Shown here piece by piece: positions 52,598 through 59,777 of a stretch of 64,000 nucleotides of DNA (position 1 is its first letter; every line of letters starts with the position of its first letter). Made by a program: the position numbers and the translations under genes. Source of the DNA: Amycolatopsis rubida. GTDB lineage: Bacteria; Actinomycetota; Actinomycetes; Mycobacteriales; Pseudonocardiaceae. The stretch lies in the NCBI RefSeq assembly GCF_900115345.1, contig NZ_FOWC01000015.1:62001-126000 (forward strand). The letters are read 5' to 3'. Below the pieces are notes generated by a model that was not told the DNA's origin, did no database searches, and saw nothing but the letters and a program-made list of their open reading frames with translations.

Positions 52598-54091
52598 ATG
52601 ACCACCGACACCGCCACCGCCCCGACCGCCCCGACCGGGGCCCCGCAGGTCGCCATCAACGACATCGGGTCGGAGGAAGACTTCCTCGCGGCTATCGACA
52701 AGACGATCAAGTACTTCAACGATGGGGACATCGTCGAGGGCACCATCGTCAAGGTCGACCGCGACGAGGTCCTGCTCGACATCGGGTACAAGACCGAGGG
52801 CGTCATCCCCTCGCGCGAGCTGTCCATCAAGCACGATGTCGACCCGGCCGAGGTTGTCGCCGTCGGCGATGAGGTCGAAGCCCTTGTCCTCCAGAAGGAG
52901 GACAAGGAAGGCCGTCTGATCCTGTCCAAGAAGCGCGCCCAGTACGAGCGCGCCTGGGGCACGATCGAGGAGCTCAAGGAGAAGGACGAGCCCGTCAAGG
53001 GCACCGTCATCGAGGTCGTCAAGGGCGGCCTCATCCTGGACATCGGCCTGCGCGGCTTCCTGCCCGCGTCGCTGGTCGAGATGCGCCGCGTGCGCGACCT
53101 GCAGCCCTACGTGGGCCGCGAGCTCGAGGCGAAGATCATCGAGCTGGACAAGAACCGCAACAACGTGGTTTTGTCGCGGCGCGCCTACCTGGAGCAGACC
53201 CAGTCCGAGGTGCGCAGCGAGTTCCTCAACGCGCTCGCCAAGGGCCAGGTCCGCAAGGGCGTCGTGTCCTCCATCGTCAACTTCGGCGCCTTCGTGGACC
53301 TGGGCGGCGTCGACGGCCTGGTGCACGTCTCCGAGCTGTCCTGGAAGCACATCGACCACCCGTCCGAGGTCGTCGAGGTCGGCCAGGAGGTCACGGTCGA
53401 GGTCCTGGACGTCGACATGGACCGCGAGCGCGTCTCGCTGTCGCTGAAGGCGACCCAGGAAGACCCGTGGCGCCAGTTCGCCCGCACCCACGCGATCGGC
53501 CAGATCGTGCCGGGCAAGGTCACCAAGCTCGTCCCGTTCGGCGCGTTCGTCCGCGTCGAGGAGGGCATCGAGGGCCTGGTGCACATCTCCGAGCTGGCCG
53601 AGCGCCACGTGGAGATCCCGGAGCAGGTCGTGCAGGTCAACGGCGACGTCATGGTCAAGGTCATCGACATCGACCTCGAGCGCCGTCGCATCTCGCTGTC
53701 GCTGAAGCAGGCGAACGAGGGCGTCACGCCGGAGACCGAGTTCGACCCCACCCAGTACGGCATGGCCGCCGAGTACGACGCCGAGGGCAACTACATCTAC
53801 CCCGAAGGCTTCGACCCGGACACGCAGGAGTGGCAGGAAGGCTTCGACAAGCAGCGCGAGGAGTGGGAGCGGCAGTACGCCGAGGCCCACACGCGCTACG
53901 AGGCGCACATGGCCCAGGTCAAGAAGGCCGCCGAGGCCGACGCCGAAGCCGCTGCCGACGCTGCCACCGGCATCGAGGGCGGCGACCAGAGCTACACCTC
54001 GTCCGCCCCGGTCGAGGCGAAGAGCGGCGGCACGCTCGCCAGCGACGAGCAGCTCGCGGCTCTGCGCGAGAAGCTGTCGGGCGGCGCGTGA
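52598..54091 (+). CDS. rpsA: 30S ribosomal protein S1
   Basis: A 497-residue S1 protein with four OB-fold S1 repeats (about 38-108, 124-192, 209-278 and 294-363). The last two are canonical (VNFGAFVDLGGVDGLVHVSELSW and VPFGAFVRVEEGIEGLVHISELA). A flexible acidic tail to residue 497 is typical of actinobacterial S1. It binds mRNA to the 30S subunit. Strong codon bias marks a highly expressed gene. The ATG at 52598 is placed by homology; no strong ribosome site is visible, as is common for rpsA, and an upstream open extension has no protein character. Confidence 0.95.
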   Translation: MTTDTATAPTAPTGAPQVAINDIGSEEDFLAAIDKTIKYFNDGDIVEGTIVKVDRDEVLLDIGYKTEGVIPSRELSIKHDVDPAEVVAVGDEVEALVLQKEDKEGRLILSKKRAQYERAWGTIEELKEKDEPVKGTVIEVVKGGLILDIGLRGFLPASLVEMRRVRDLQPYVGRELEAKIIELDKNRNNVVLSRRAYLEQTQSEVRSEFLNALAKGQVRKGVVSSIVNFGAFVDLGGVDGLVHVSELSWKHIDHPSEVVEVGQEVTVEVLDVDMDRERVSLSLKATQEDPWRQFARTHAIGQIVPGKVTKLVPFGAFVRVEEGIEGLVHISELAERHVEIPEQVVQVNGDVMVKVIDIDLERRRISLSLKQANEGVTPETEFDPTQYGMAAEYDAEGNYIYPEGFDPDTQEWQEGFDKQREEWERQYAEAHTRYEAHMAQVKKAAEADAEAAADAATGIEGGDQSYTSSAPVEAKSGGTLASDEQLAALREKLSGGA

Positions 54092-54120
54092 GCGACTGAC
54101 TCGCTGAGTCTCTGACACGT

Positions 54121-54152
54121 TCGGCCCCGGTTCACCTGGACCGGGGCCGAAC
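54121..54152 (+). terminator. Intrinsic terminator after rpsA
   Basis: TTCGGCCCCGGT (54121-54132) pairs perfectly with ACCGGGGCCGAA (54141-54152) around an eight-base loop, followed by CTGTTTTC. It lies 30 bases after the stop. Confidence 0.85.
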
Positions 54153-54194
54153 TGTTTTCCGGGTCTTTTCGCGCTGGTCGGCCGCGCAACCGGC

Positions 54195-54345
54195 GGTCGC
54201 CGCGCGGCTGTGCGAGGACGTCGGGCGGGCAGACCCGGTCGGTTCTCGCGACGAACTCGTGCGCGGCACCCCCCGACCGCAACGCCGGGTCCGGGTCGTA
54301 GTCGTGCACGGAAGGCTCGAACACCGGGCCGAGCTGTTGCCCGTG
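54195..54345 (-). pseudogene. Partial duplicate of the neighbouring tetR gene
   Basis: The minus strand here repeats, with divergence, the segment of the adjacent TetR gene that encodes FERSVHDYDPDPALRSG and DRVCPPGVLAQ (about 54525-54680). The copy reads FEPSVHDYDPDPALRSG and DRVCPPDVLAQ with small deletions. It lacks a start, HTH and proper end, so it is a decayed tandem-duplication remnant. Confidence 0.65.
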
Positions 54346-54356
54346 CCGTGCGCGGG

Positions 54357-54989
54357 TCAGGTGCGCAGGCCGAGTCCGTCGATCGTCGCGTGCACTCCCC
54401 GGCGGTAGATGGTTTCGTGCGCGGATTCGTCGGAGCTGAGGAACCAGTCGTCGAGCGGGCTTTGCGAGCGGATCGTCAGCTCGACGCTCACCAGCCCGTG
54501 CATGGAGGTCCAGAGCAGATAACCGCATTCCTGCGCGAGGACTCCCGGCGGGCAGACCCGGTCGATCTTCGCGACGAACTCGGCGAAACTGGTGCGCAGC
54601 ACTCCCGACCGCAACGCCGGGTCCGGGTCGTAGTCGTGCACCGAACGCTCGAACATCAAGCCGTAGCGGGCCGGGCTTTCCAGCGCGAACCGGCGGTAGG
54701 CGAGTGCGACCTCGACCAGGTCGGCGATTCCGTCGCCGCCGGACTGCGGAGCGGCGCGCAGTTCCTCGCCCAGCAGGTCGAAAGCCCGTTCGTACAAGGC
54801 GTCCAGCAGGCCGGTGCGGCCGCCGAAGCGCGTGTACACCGTGATCGTGGACGCCCCGGCCTGTTCGGCCACCGCGCGCACCGTCAACCCGGCGACGCCT
54901 CGCTCGCTGAGGACGGTCAGCGCCGCGTCGAGGAACCGGCCGCGGTTGTGCTGCTCCGCCGGCCGTGTCGAGAGATGCCGGGTGGCCAT
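54357..54989 (-). CDS. TetR-family transcriptional regulator
   Basis: A 210-residue TetR protein. The HTH VRAVAEQAGASTITVYTRFGGRTGLLDALY lies near residues 38-67. The helical C-terminal domain has ESPARYGLMFERSVHDYDP, resembling the WHG-type ligand domain. It is divergent from the OsmC gene 160 bases away, which it may control. The ATG at 54989 is the first that gives a normal TetR N-terminus; the frame continues open upstream as GC-rich background. Confidence 0.86.
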   Translation of the reverse strand: MATRHLSTRPAEQHNRGRFLDAALTVLSERGVAGLTVRAVAEQAGASTITVYTRFGGRTGLLDALYERAFDLLGEELRAAPQSGGDGIADLVEVALAYRRFALESPARYGLMFERSVHDYDPDPALRSGVLRTSFAEFVAKIDRVCPPGVLAQECGYLLWTSMHGLVSVELTIRSQSPLDDWFLSSDESAHETIYRRGVHATIDGLGLRT

Positions 54990-55148
54990 CTCCCACCCCC
55001 TTTTGCCCGTGCTCCGCGGCAAGCGCGTCCGCTTCTCGCAAGCAGAAGATACGATATTCACGGCTTCTTGGGAACGTCGTTCCCGGACCGTCCACAGGCG
55101 ACCGCCCGGAGCGGGCGGGCAGTGCCGAGCGGAAGGAATCCGTCCCCC

Positions 55149-55589
55149 ATGACCCAGCCGGAACCCGGCACTGTCGTCGTCACCGATGCCGGGAGCGGCC
55201 GCTACACCCAGCGAGTCACGACCGCAGGCCACGAATTCCTCGCCGACGAACCGACGGGCGCGGGCGGCGCGGACGCCGGTCCCACGCCGTACGATCTTTT
55301 GCTGTCCGCGCTCGGCGCCTGCACGTCGATGACGCTGCGGATGTACGCCGACCGCAAGGGAATCCCGCTGGCCCGCACGACCGTCCGGCTCCGGCACGAC
55401 CGGGTGCACGCCCGCGACTGCGAACGCTGCGAGACCGAGGCCGGGCTGATCAGCCGGATCACCCGGGAAATCTCCCTGGAAGGCGACCTCGACGACGCCC
55501 AGCGCGCGCGATTGCTGGACATCGCGGACAAATGCCCGGTGCACCGCACGCTGAGCCACGAGATCGCGATCGAAACCCACGCCATCTGA
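55149..55589 (+). CDS. OsmC-family protein (peroxide-reducing type)
   Basis: A 146-residue OsmC/Ohr-fold protein. Cys58 (SALGACTSMTL) and Cys129 (DKCPVHRTL) correspond to the peroxidatic and resolving cysteines, so it probably reduces organic hydroperoxides; the group is closer to the YhfA/OsmC branch than to Ohr. Two further cysteines (Cys91, Cys94 in RDCERCETE) are unusual and might bind metal. The gene is divergent from a TetR gene and ends just before a palindromic terminator. Confidence 0.87.
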   Translation: MTQPEPGTVVVTDAGSGRYTQRVTTAGHEFLADEPTGAGGADAGPTPYDLLLSALGACTSMTLRMYADRKGIPLARTTVRLRHDRVHARDCERCETEAGLISRITREISLEGDLDDAQRARLLDIADKCPVHRTLSHEIAIETHAI

Positions 55590-55600
55590 TCCTGGCTGGC

Positions 55601-55621
55601 CGGTGAAGGAGTCCTTCACCG
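55601..55621 (+). terminator. Palindromic terminator after the OsmC gene
   Basis: CGGTGAAGGA (55601-55610) and TCCTTCACCG (55612-55621) are perfect complements around a single G, twelve bases after the stop. The GTGAAGG arm resembles the dispersed repeat family near 835 and 43189. Confidence 0.6.
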
Positions 55622-55659
55622 ATCTTCGTCGCGGCGGCGGAGAAACCAGGCGGGGAGGG

Positions 55660-55881
55660 TCAGGCGCGTTCCAGCGAAACCGAGGGGACCCAGGCGCGTT
55701 CCAGTGCGGCTTCGCGGGCACGACGGCGGAGGCCGGCCAGACTGTGCTTCGCGGGCACGAGCAGCGCGCTGAACCACGTGCGCCGGTACTCCGCCAATGC
55801 GTCCGAGACCTGGCGATAGGAGACGCAGTGCACCAGACCCGGGGTGCCGAGCCGGTGCTTCCCGACGTGCTTCTCCGCCAT
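55660..55881 (-). CDS. Small conserved-type hypothetical protein (73 residues)
   Basis: A 73-residue basic protein starting MAEKHVGKHRLG, with a predicted helix (SYRQVSDALAEYRRTWFSALL) and a second one rich in Ala/Arg. GGAGGAACA directly ahead of the ATG is a near-perfect ribosome site, which decides in favour of a real gene. No signal peptide or known motif is visible. It lies in the conserved stretch before coaE. Confidence 0.65.
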   Translation of the reverse strand: MAEKHVGKHRLGTPGLVHCVSYRQVSDALAEYRRTWFSALLVPAKHSLAGLRRRAREAALERAWVPSVSLERA

Positions 55882-56198
55882 TGTTCCTCCGTGTGGGCGA
55901 CCCTTCCGCCGCGCACGGTACGCACTCGACCCGCGAAAACAGCGCAAGCGCGCGGCGTGTCACCCACATCAGTTCGGCTACGCCCGAAAATGTGCTTGCG
56001 TTTGCGCGGAGGGTGTGCGGGTACGTGTGCGGCTGCACGTGCAGGGGGTCCGGCGTCGCCTGAGCGGGTGACGGCGGGCTCGTTGCCCAACCGACCACAA
56101 GCAGGCCGACCCTGCTGGGGAACGTGACGGTTGCCGCGACGTCGTTCGGCCGTGGCTGTGGCCGGATGAGCGGCCATCGGCACAAGTAAGGTGTGGCC
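55882..56198. promoter_or_regulatory. Divergent intergenic region before coaE
   Basis: About 317 bases between divergent genes, expected to hold the coaE promoter. GTGTGCGG and GTACGTGTGCGG words recur around 56010-56040, but no clear hexamers or hairpins were identified. No strong ribosome site precedes the coaE ATG. Confidence 0.4.
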
Positions 56199-57383
56199 AT
56201 GCTGCGAGTGGGCCTGACGGGCGGGATCGGTGCGGGGAAGTCGACGGTGGCGAACCGGCTGGCCGAACACGGGGCCGTCGTCATCGACTCCGACCGCATC
56301 GCGCGCGAGGTCGTGGAGCCGGGCACGCCCGGGCTGGCCGCGCTGGCCGAAGCGTTCGGCGAGGAAATCCTCGCGGAGGACGGTTCGCTGGACCGTCCCG
56401 CGCTCGCCGCGCGCGCGTTCGCGGACGACGAATCGCGCAACCGGCTGAACTCGATCGTGCATCCGCTGGTCGGGCAGCGCACCGGCGAGCTGATGGCCGG
56501 GGCGGCCGACGACGCGATCGTGGTGCACGACGTGCCGCTGCTGGTGGAGAACGACCTCGCGCCCGCGTATCACCTGGTCCTGGTGGTCGACGCGCCGGTG
56601 GAGGTGCGAGTGCGCCGGCTCGTCGAGGTGCGCGGCATGCCCGAAGCCGACGCGCGGGCGCGGATCCGGGCGCAGGCCGCGGAGGAACAGCGTCGCGCCG
56701 TCGCGGACGTCTGGCTCGACAACGGCGGCACGCCGGACGTTGTGCTCGCCGAGGTGGACGCGTTGTGGGCGGACCGGCTGATTCCGTTCGAGGCGAACCT
56801 CCGGCTGCGCAAACCGCGTCCGCCCGCCTCGCCGGTGATCTCGCCGTACGACTCGGGCTGGCCCTTGCAGGCCGAACGCCGGCTGGCGCGGCTGCGGCAG
56901 ATCGCGGGTTCGCGGCTGGTGCGCGCGGACCACATCGGGTCCACCGCGGTGCCGGGGCTGCCCGCCAAGGACATCCTCGACCTCCAGCTCACAGTGTCCT
57001 CTTTGGACGATGCGGACGCGATCGCCGAGGATCTCGCCGACGCCGGTTTCCCGCGCCGCGAAGGCGAATGGTGGGACGACCCGCAGGGCGGCGACGGGAA
57101 GTGGGTCAAGCGGTTCCACCAGAGCGCCGACCCGAAGCGGCCGGTCAACCTGCACGTCCGGTCCACCGAAACCCCGGCGTGGCGGCTCGCGCTGATGTTC
57201 CGCGACTGGATCCGCGCGCATCCGGACGAGCGCGACAGCTACGCGCGGGTGAAGGAAGAACTGGCGCGCAAGCATGCCGCGGACGGCACGGTCGAGCAGT
57301 ACGCGGAAGAGAAGCAGGGCTGGGTCAACGAGGCGTTCGTGCGCGCGGAGAAGTGGGCCGGGCAAAGCGGCTGGAAGCCCTGA
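56199..57383 (+). CDS. coaE: Dephospho-CoA kinase fused to UPF0157/GrpB domain
   Basis: A 394-residue fusion. Residues 1-200 are dephospho-CoA kinase, the last step of CoA synthesis: P-loop GGIGAGKST at 8-16, DSDRIAREV, and the HPLV substrate element. Residues about 215-390 are a GrpB/UPF0157 nucleotidyltransferase-like domain (DHIGSTAVPGLPAKDILDLQL). The same fusion is known from mycobacterial CoaE. The role of the second domain is uncertain; it may help folding or regulation. The ATG at 56199 lies right at the conserved N-terminus MLRVGLTGG. Confidence 0.94.
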   Translation: MLRVGLTGGIGAGKSTVANRLAEHGAVVIDSDRIAREVVEPGTPGLAALAEAFGEEILAEDGSLDRPALAARAFADDESRNRLNSIVHPLVGQRTGELMAGAADDAIVVHDVPLLVENDLAPAYHLVLVVDAPVEVRVRRLVEVRGMPEADARARIRAQAAEEQRRAVADVWLDNGGTPDVVLAEVDALWADRLIPFEANLRLRKPRPPASPVISPYDSGWPLQAERRLARLRQIAGSRLVRADHIGSTAVPGLPAKDILDLQLTVSSLDDADAIAEDLADAGFPRREGEWWDDPQGGDGKWVKRFHQSADPKRPVNLHVRSTETPAWRLALMFRDWIRAHPDERDSYARVKEELARKHAADGTVEQYAEEKQGWVNEAFVRAEKWAGQSGWKP

Positions 57384-57433
57384 GCCGGAAAACCAGGTGC
57401 GGGCCCGCCGGGCGCGGGGTTACCGTTCGCGGT

Positions 57434-57484
57434 ATGAAGCGCGCCCCGTCCACGACGACGCCGGATCCCGTCCCGGCGCGCTGA
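57434..57484 (+). CDS. Threonine-rich leader peptide of the ThrRS-like gene
   Basis: A 16-residue ORF, MKRAPSTTTPDPVPAR, with three consecutive ACG threonine codons at 57452-57460. It ends 13 bases before a strong hairpin and 77 bases before a threonyl-tRNA synthetase-type gene. This is the layout of a ribosome-mediated attenuator: stalling at the Thr codons when Thr-tRNA is scarce would prevent the terminator from forming. GCGCGCCCCG (about 57440) could pair with CGGGGCGAGCGC (about 57503), giving the alternative fold. No strong ribosome site is visible, which lowers certainty. Confidence 0.65.
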   Translation: MKRAPSTTTPDPVPAR

Positions 57485-57497
57485 ACACTGCCATTTC

Positions 57498-57523
57498 GAG
57501 CCCGGGGCGAGCGCCCCGGGCTC
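57498..57523 (+). terminator. Attenuator hairpin ahead of the ThrRS-like gene
   Basis: GAGCCCGGGGC (57498-57508) and GCCCCGGGCTC (57513-57523) form a perfect eleven-base stem with a GAGC loop, followed by TGTTGTG. It lies between the Thr leader ORF and the synthetase start. Confidence 0.7.
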
Positions 57524-57561
57524 TGTTGTGCGCTCGCCTCGCCTTCCGTGAGGAGACCGCC

Positions 57562-58770
57562 ATGCCTGACCACCGCACACTCGGCCGGGAACTCGGCCTG
57601 TTCGGCAGCGACCCGCTGATCGGGGCCGGACTGCCGTATCTGCTGCCCGGCGGAGCCGCCGTGCGGCACGTGCTGGAGGAGTACGTCCGCGAGGTCGAAC
57701 GCCGCGCCGGCTACCGGCACGTGGTGTCGCCGGTGCTGGGGAAACGCGAGCTCTACGAGCTTTCCGGCCACTGGGCGCATTACCGCGACGACATGTTCCC
57801 GCCGATGGATCTCGGCGGCGAGCAGGTCGTGCTGCGGCCGAGCCTGTGCCCGCACCACGCGCTGATCTACCGGTCCCGCGCGCACAGCCACCGCGAACTG
57901 CCGCTGCGGCTGGCCGAACTCGGCGGGATGTACCGCGCCGAACTGTCCGGCGTCCTCGGCGGGCTCAGCCGGGTGCGCGCGATCCAGTTGAACGACGCGC
58001 ACATCTTCTGCCTTCCCGAGCAGGTCGGCGCGGAGGTGCGGGGTGCGCTCGCGCTGATCCGCCGCGGGTACCGGGACCTCGGCCTGAAACCCGCGCGCTA
58101 CCGCCTTTCCTTGCCGGACAACCGCGGTAAGTACGCCGGTGCCGCCGACGCGTGGGAGCGCGCGGCCGAGGTGCTCGTCGACGCACTCGAGGGCATCGAG
58201 TACGAACGCGGTCCGGGCGAAGCCGCGTTCTACGGCCCGAAGATCGACGTCCAGATCGCCGACAGTTCCGGCCGCGAATCGACCCTGTCCACCGTCCAGA
58301 TCGACCTGCACCAGCCGAAGCGGTTCGGGCTCGAATACGTCGGCCCGGACGGCCGCGCGCACCGGCCGGTCCTGGTGCACCGCGCGGTGCTCGGCAGCCT
58401 GGAACGCGTGCTGGCACACCTGATCGAGGTGCACGGCGGCGCGTTCCCGCCGTGGCTGGCCCCGGTGCAGGTCGCGGTGCTTCCGGTCGGCGACGCGGAA
58501 CTTCCGGCGGCCGAAGCGGTCGCGGAGGAGGCGATGGACGCCGGGTTGCGCGCCGAAGTCGTCGCGGCGGACCGGGGGAGTCTGGGCTCTCGCATCCGCG
58601 ACCGCCGGCTGGTGCCGTACCAGGCGGTGATCGGCCCGCGAGAGGCCGCCGCGGATCTGATCGCACCTCGGCTCCGGGACGGTCGGAAGCTGGATCCGTT
58701 GCCGGGGAGGGAATTCGTCGCCGCAGTGGTCGCCCGGGCAGCATCCCGCTCCGAAGTCCTGTGGAGCTGA
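57562..58770 (+). CDS. Minimal threonyl-tRNA synthetase-like protein (no TGS or editing domains)
   Basis: A 402-residue class II synthetase made only of the catalytic core and anticodon-binding domain; full ThrRS is about 640-690 residues with N-terminal TGS and editing domains. Motif 2 is intact (YRAELSGVLGGLSRVRAIQLNDAHIFC). The zinc ligands are retained as Cys in PSLCPHH, His in DAHIFC and His in LVHRAVLGS. FYGPKIDVQ and the C-terminal anticodon domain (VAVLPVGD) are also present. It should activate threonine. It is probably a second, Thr-starvation-induced or resistance-type enzyme alongside a housekeeping ThrRS encoded elsewhere. The ATG at 57562 follows GAGGAGA. Confidence 0.85.
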   Translation: MPDHRTLGRELGLFGSDPLIGAGLPYLLPGGAAVRHVLEEYVREVERRAGYRHVVSPVLGKRELYELSGHWAHYRDDMFPPMDLGGEQVVLRPSLCPHHALIYRSRAHSHRELPLRLAELGGMYRAELSGVLGGLSRVRAIQLNDAHIFCLPEQVGAEVRGALALIRRGYRDLGLKPARYRLSLPDNRGKYAGAADAWERAAEVLVDALEGIEYERGPGEAAFYGPKIDVQIADSSGRESTLSTVQIDLHQPKRFGLEYVGPDGRAHRPVLVHRAVLGSLERVLAHLIEVHGGAFPPWLAPVQVAVLPVGDAELPAAEAVAEEAMDAGLRAEVVAADRGSLGSRIRDRRLVPYQAVIGPREAAADLIAPRLRDGRKLDPLPGREFVAAVVARAASRSEVLWS

Positions 58771-59150
58771 AAGCGGCCCGCTGAGGTTTCTCGGTGGTTG
58801 CGGTGCGCGGCGGGGTTCGCGGTAATGGTGCTGGTCGGGGTGCTGCGGCGCGCCGGGCGGTTTTCTCCTGCACAGACCTCGCCACCGCACGCCGGGCCTG
58901 CGGCGGCCGGGGCGAGAGCCCGCGCGGGCGCAGTGCGCGAAGCCGCCCTTGGCCGCTGGCTCCGGTCGGGCTCGGGCGAGCGGGACCCGACCCGGCCGGA
59001 TGCTGCGCATCGCCGCAGCTACTGAGAAAACTCCAATGCGGCATGGGGTTTCTCAGTAGTGCGCGGGGTTCGCGCCCCGTCGACGGGCCCTTCACGGACC
59101 TCGACGAGACCGAAGCCATCCGGGTCCGCACCGCGACGGCCGAGCCGGGG
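58771..59150. other. Intergenic stretch between convergent genes
   Basis: About 380 bases with no credible gene. Contains the perfect inverted repeat described at 59019 and a half-copy CCCTTCACGG of the dispersed repeat at about 59088. Confidence 0.4.
59019..59059. repeat. Perfect inverted repeat between convergent genes
   Basis: CTACTGAGAAA (59019-59029) and TTTCTCAGTAG (59049-59059) are exact complements with a 19-base loop (partly ATGCGGCAT). It may be a bidirectional terminator or a small mobile repeat. Confidence 0.55.
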
Positions 59151-59777
59151 CTAGGACCCGATCAAACCGCGTTCGAAAGCCACCGCCACCGCGGCCGCCC
59201 GGTCCTTCACGCCGAGCTTCGCGTACGCGTGCAGCAGGTGTGTCTTCACCGTCGCCTCGCTGATGAACAGCTTTTTCGCCGCTTCCTTGTTCGTCGACCC
59301 GCGCGCGACGAGGTTCAGCACCTCGATTTCCCGCTGCGACAACGGTTCCTGGGCCGGTGCGCGCATCTGGCCCATGATCCGGCTCGCGACCGCGGGGGAG
59401 AGGACTGCCTCGCCGCGCGCGGCGGCGCGGACGGCGCGGAACAGTTCCTCGCGCGGCGAATCCTTCAGCAGGTAACCGGTCGCGCCCGCCTCGATCGCGG
59501 GCAGCACGTCGGAATCGGTGTCGTAGGTGGTCAGCACGAGCACGCGCGCGGGGTTGCCGAGGCGGGCGAGTTCGGTGATCGCGGCGACGCCGTCGGTGCC
59601 GGGCATCCGCAGGTCCATCAGGACGACATCCGGGCGAAGGGCCTCGGCGAGCGTGACCGCCTCGGCTCCGTGCGCGGCCTCGCCCAGCACCTCGAAACCG
59701 CGCTCGCCGGTGAAGATGCCGCGCAGCCCGTCCCGGACGATCGGGTGGTCGTCGGCGATGAGCAGCGTGATGGTCAT
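59151..59777 (-). CDS. NarL/LuxR-type response regulator
   Basis: A 208-residue regulator. The receiver domain has DD at 9-10, phosphoacceptor Asp55 (VLMDLRMPG), Thr near 85 and Lys in YLLKDSP. The LuxR-type HTH is at about 143-200 (LSQREIEVLNLVARGSTNKEAAKKLFISEATVKTHL). It overlaps the sensor kinase gene by four bases (ATGA), so the two form a dedicated pair. Targets are unknown. Confidence 0.92.
   Translation of the reverse strand: MTITLLIADDHPIVRDGLRGIFTGERGFEVLGEAAHGAEAVTLAEALRPDVVLMDLRMPGTDGVAAITELARLGNPARVLVLTTYDTDSDVLPAIEAGATGYLLKDSPREELFRAVRAAARGEAVLSPAVASRIMGQMRAPAQEPLSQREIEVLNLVARGSTNKEAAKKLFISEATVKTHLLHAYAKLGVKDRAAAVAVAFERGLIGS

Noticed and set aside
54990..57365. N-terminal extension of the TetR frame at 54357 far upstream on the minus strand
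   Set aside because: The extension runs antisense to OsmC and coaE and has shadow composition; the ATG at 54989 gives a normal TetR N-terminus.
57384..57561. T-box riboswitch ahead of the ThrRS-like gene
   Set aside because: No T-box consensus or specifier loop was seen; the leader peptide with Thr codons and a simple hairpin explains the region better.
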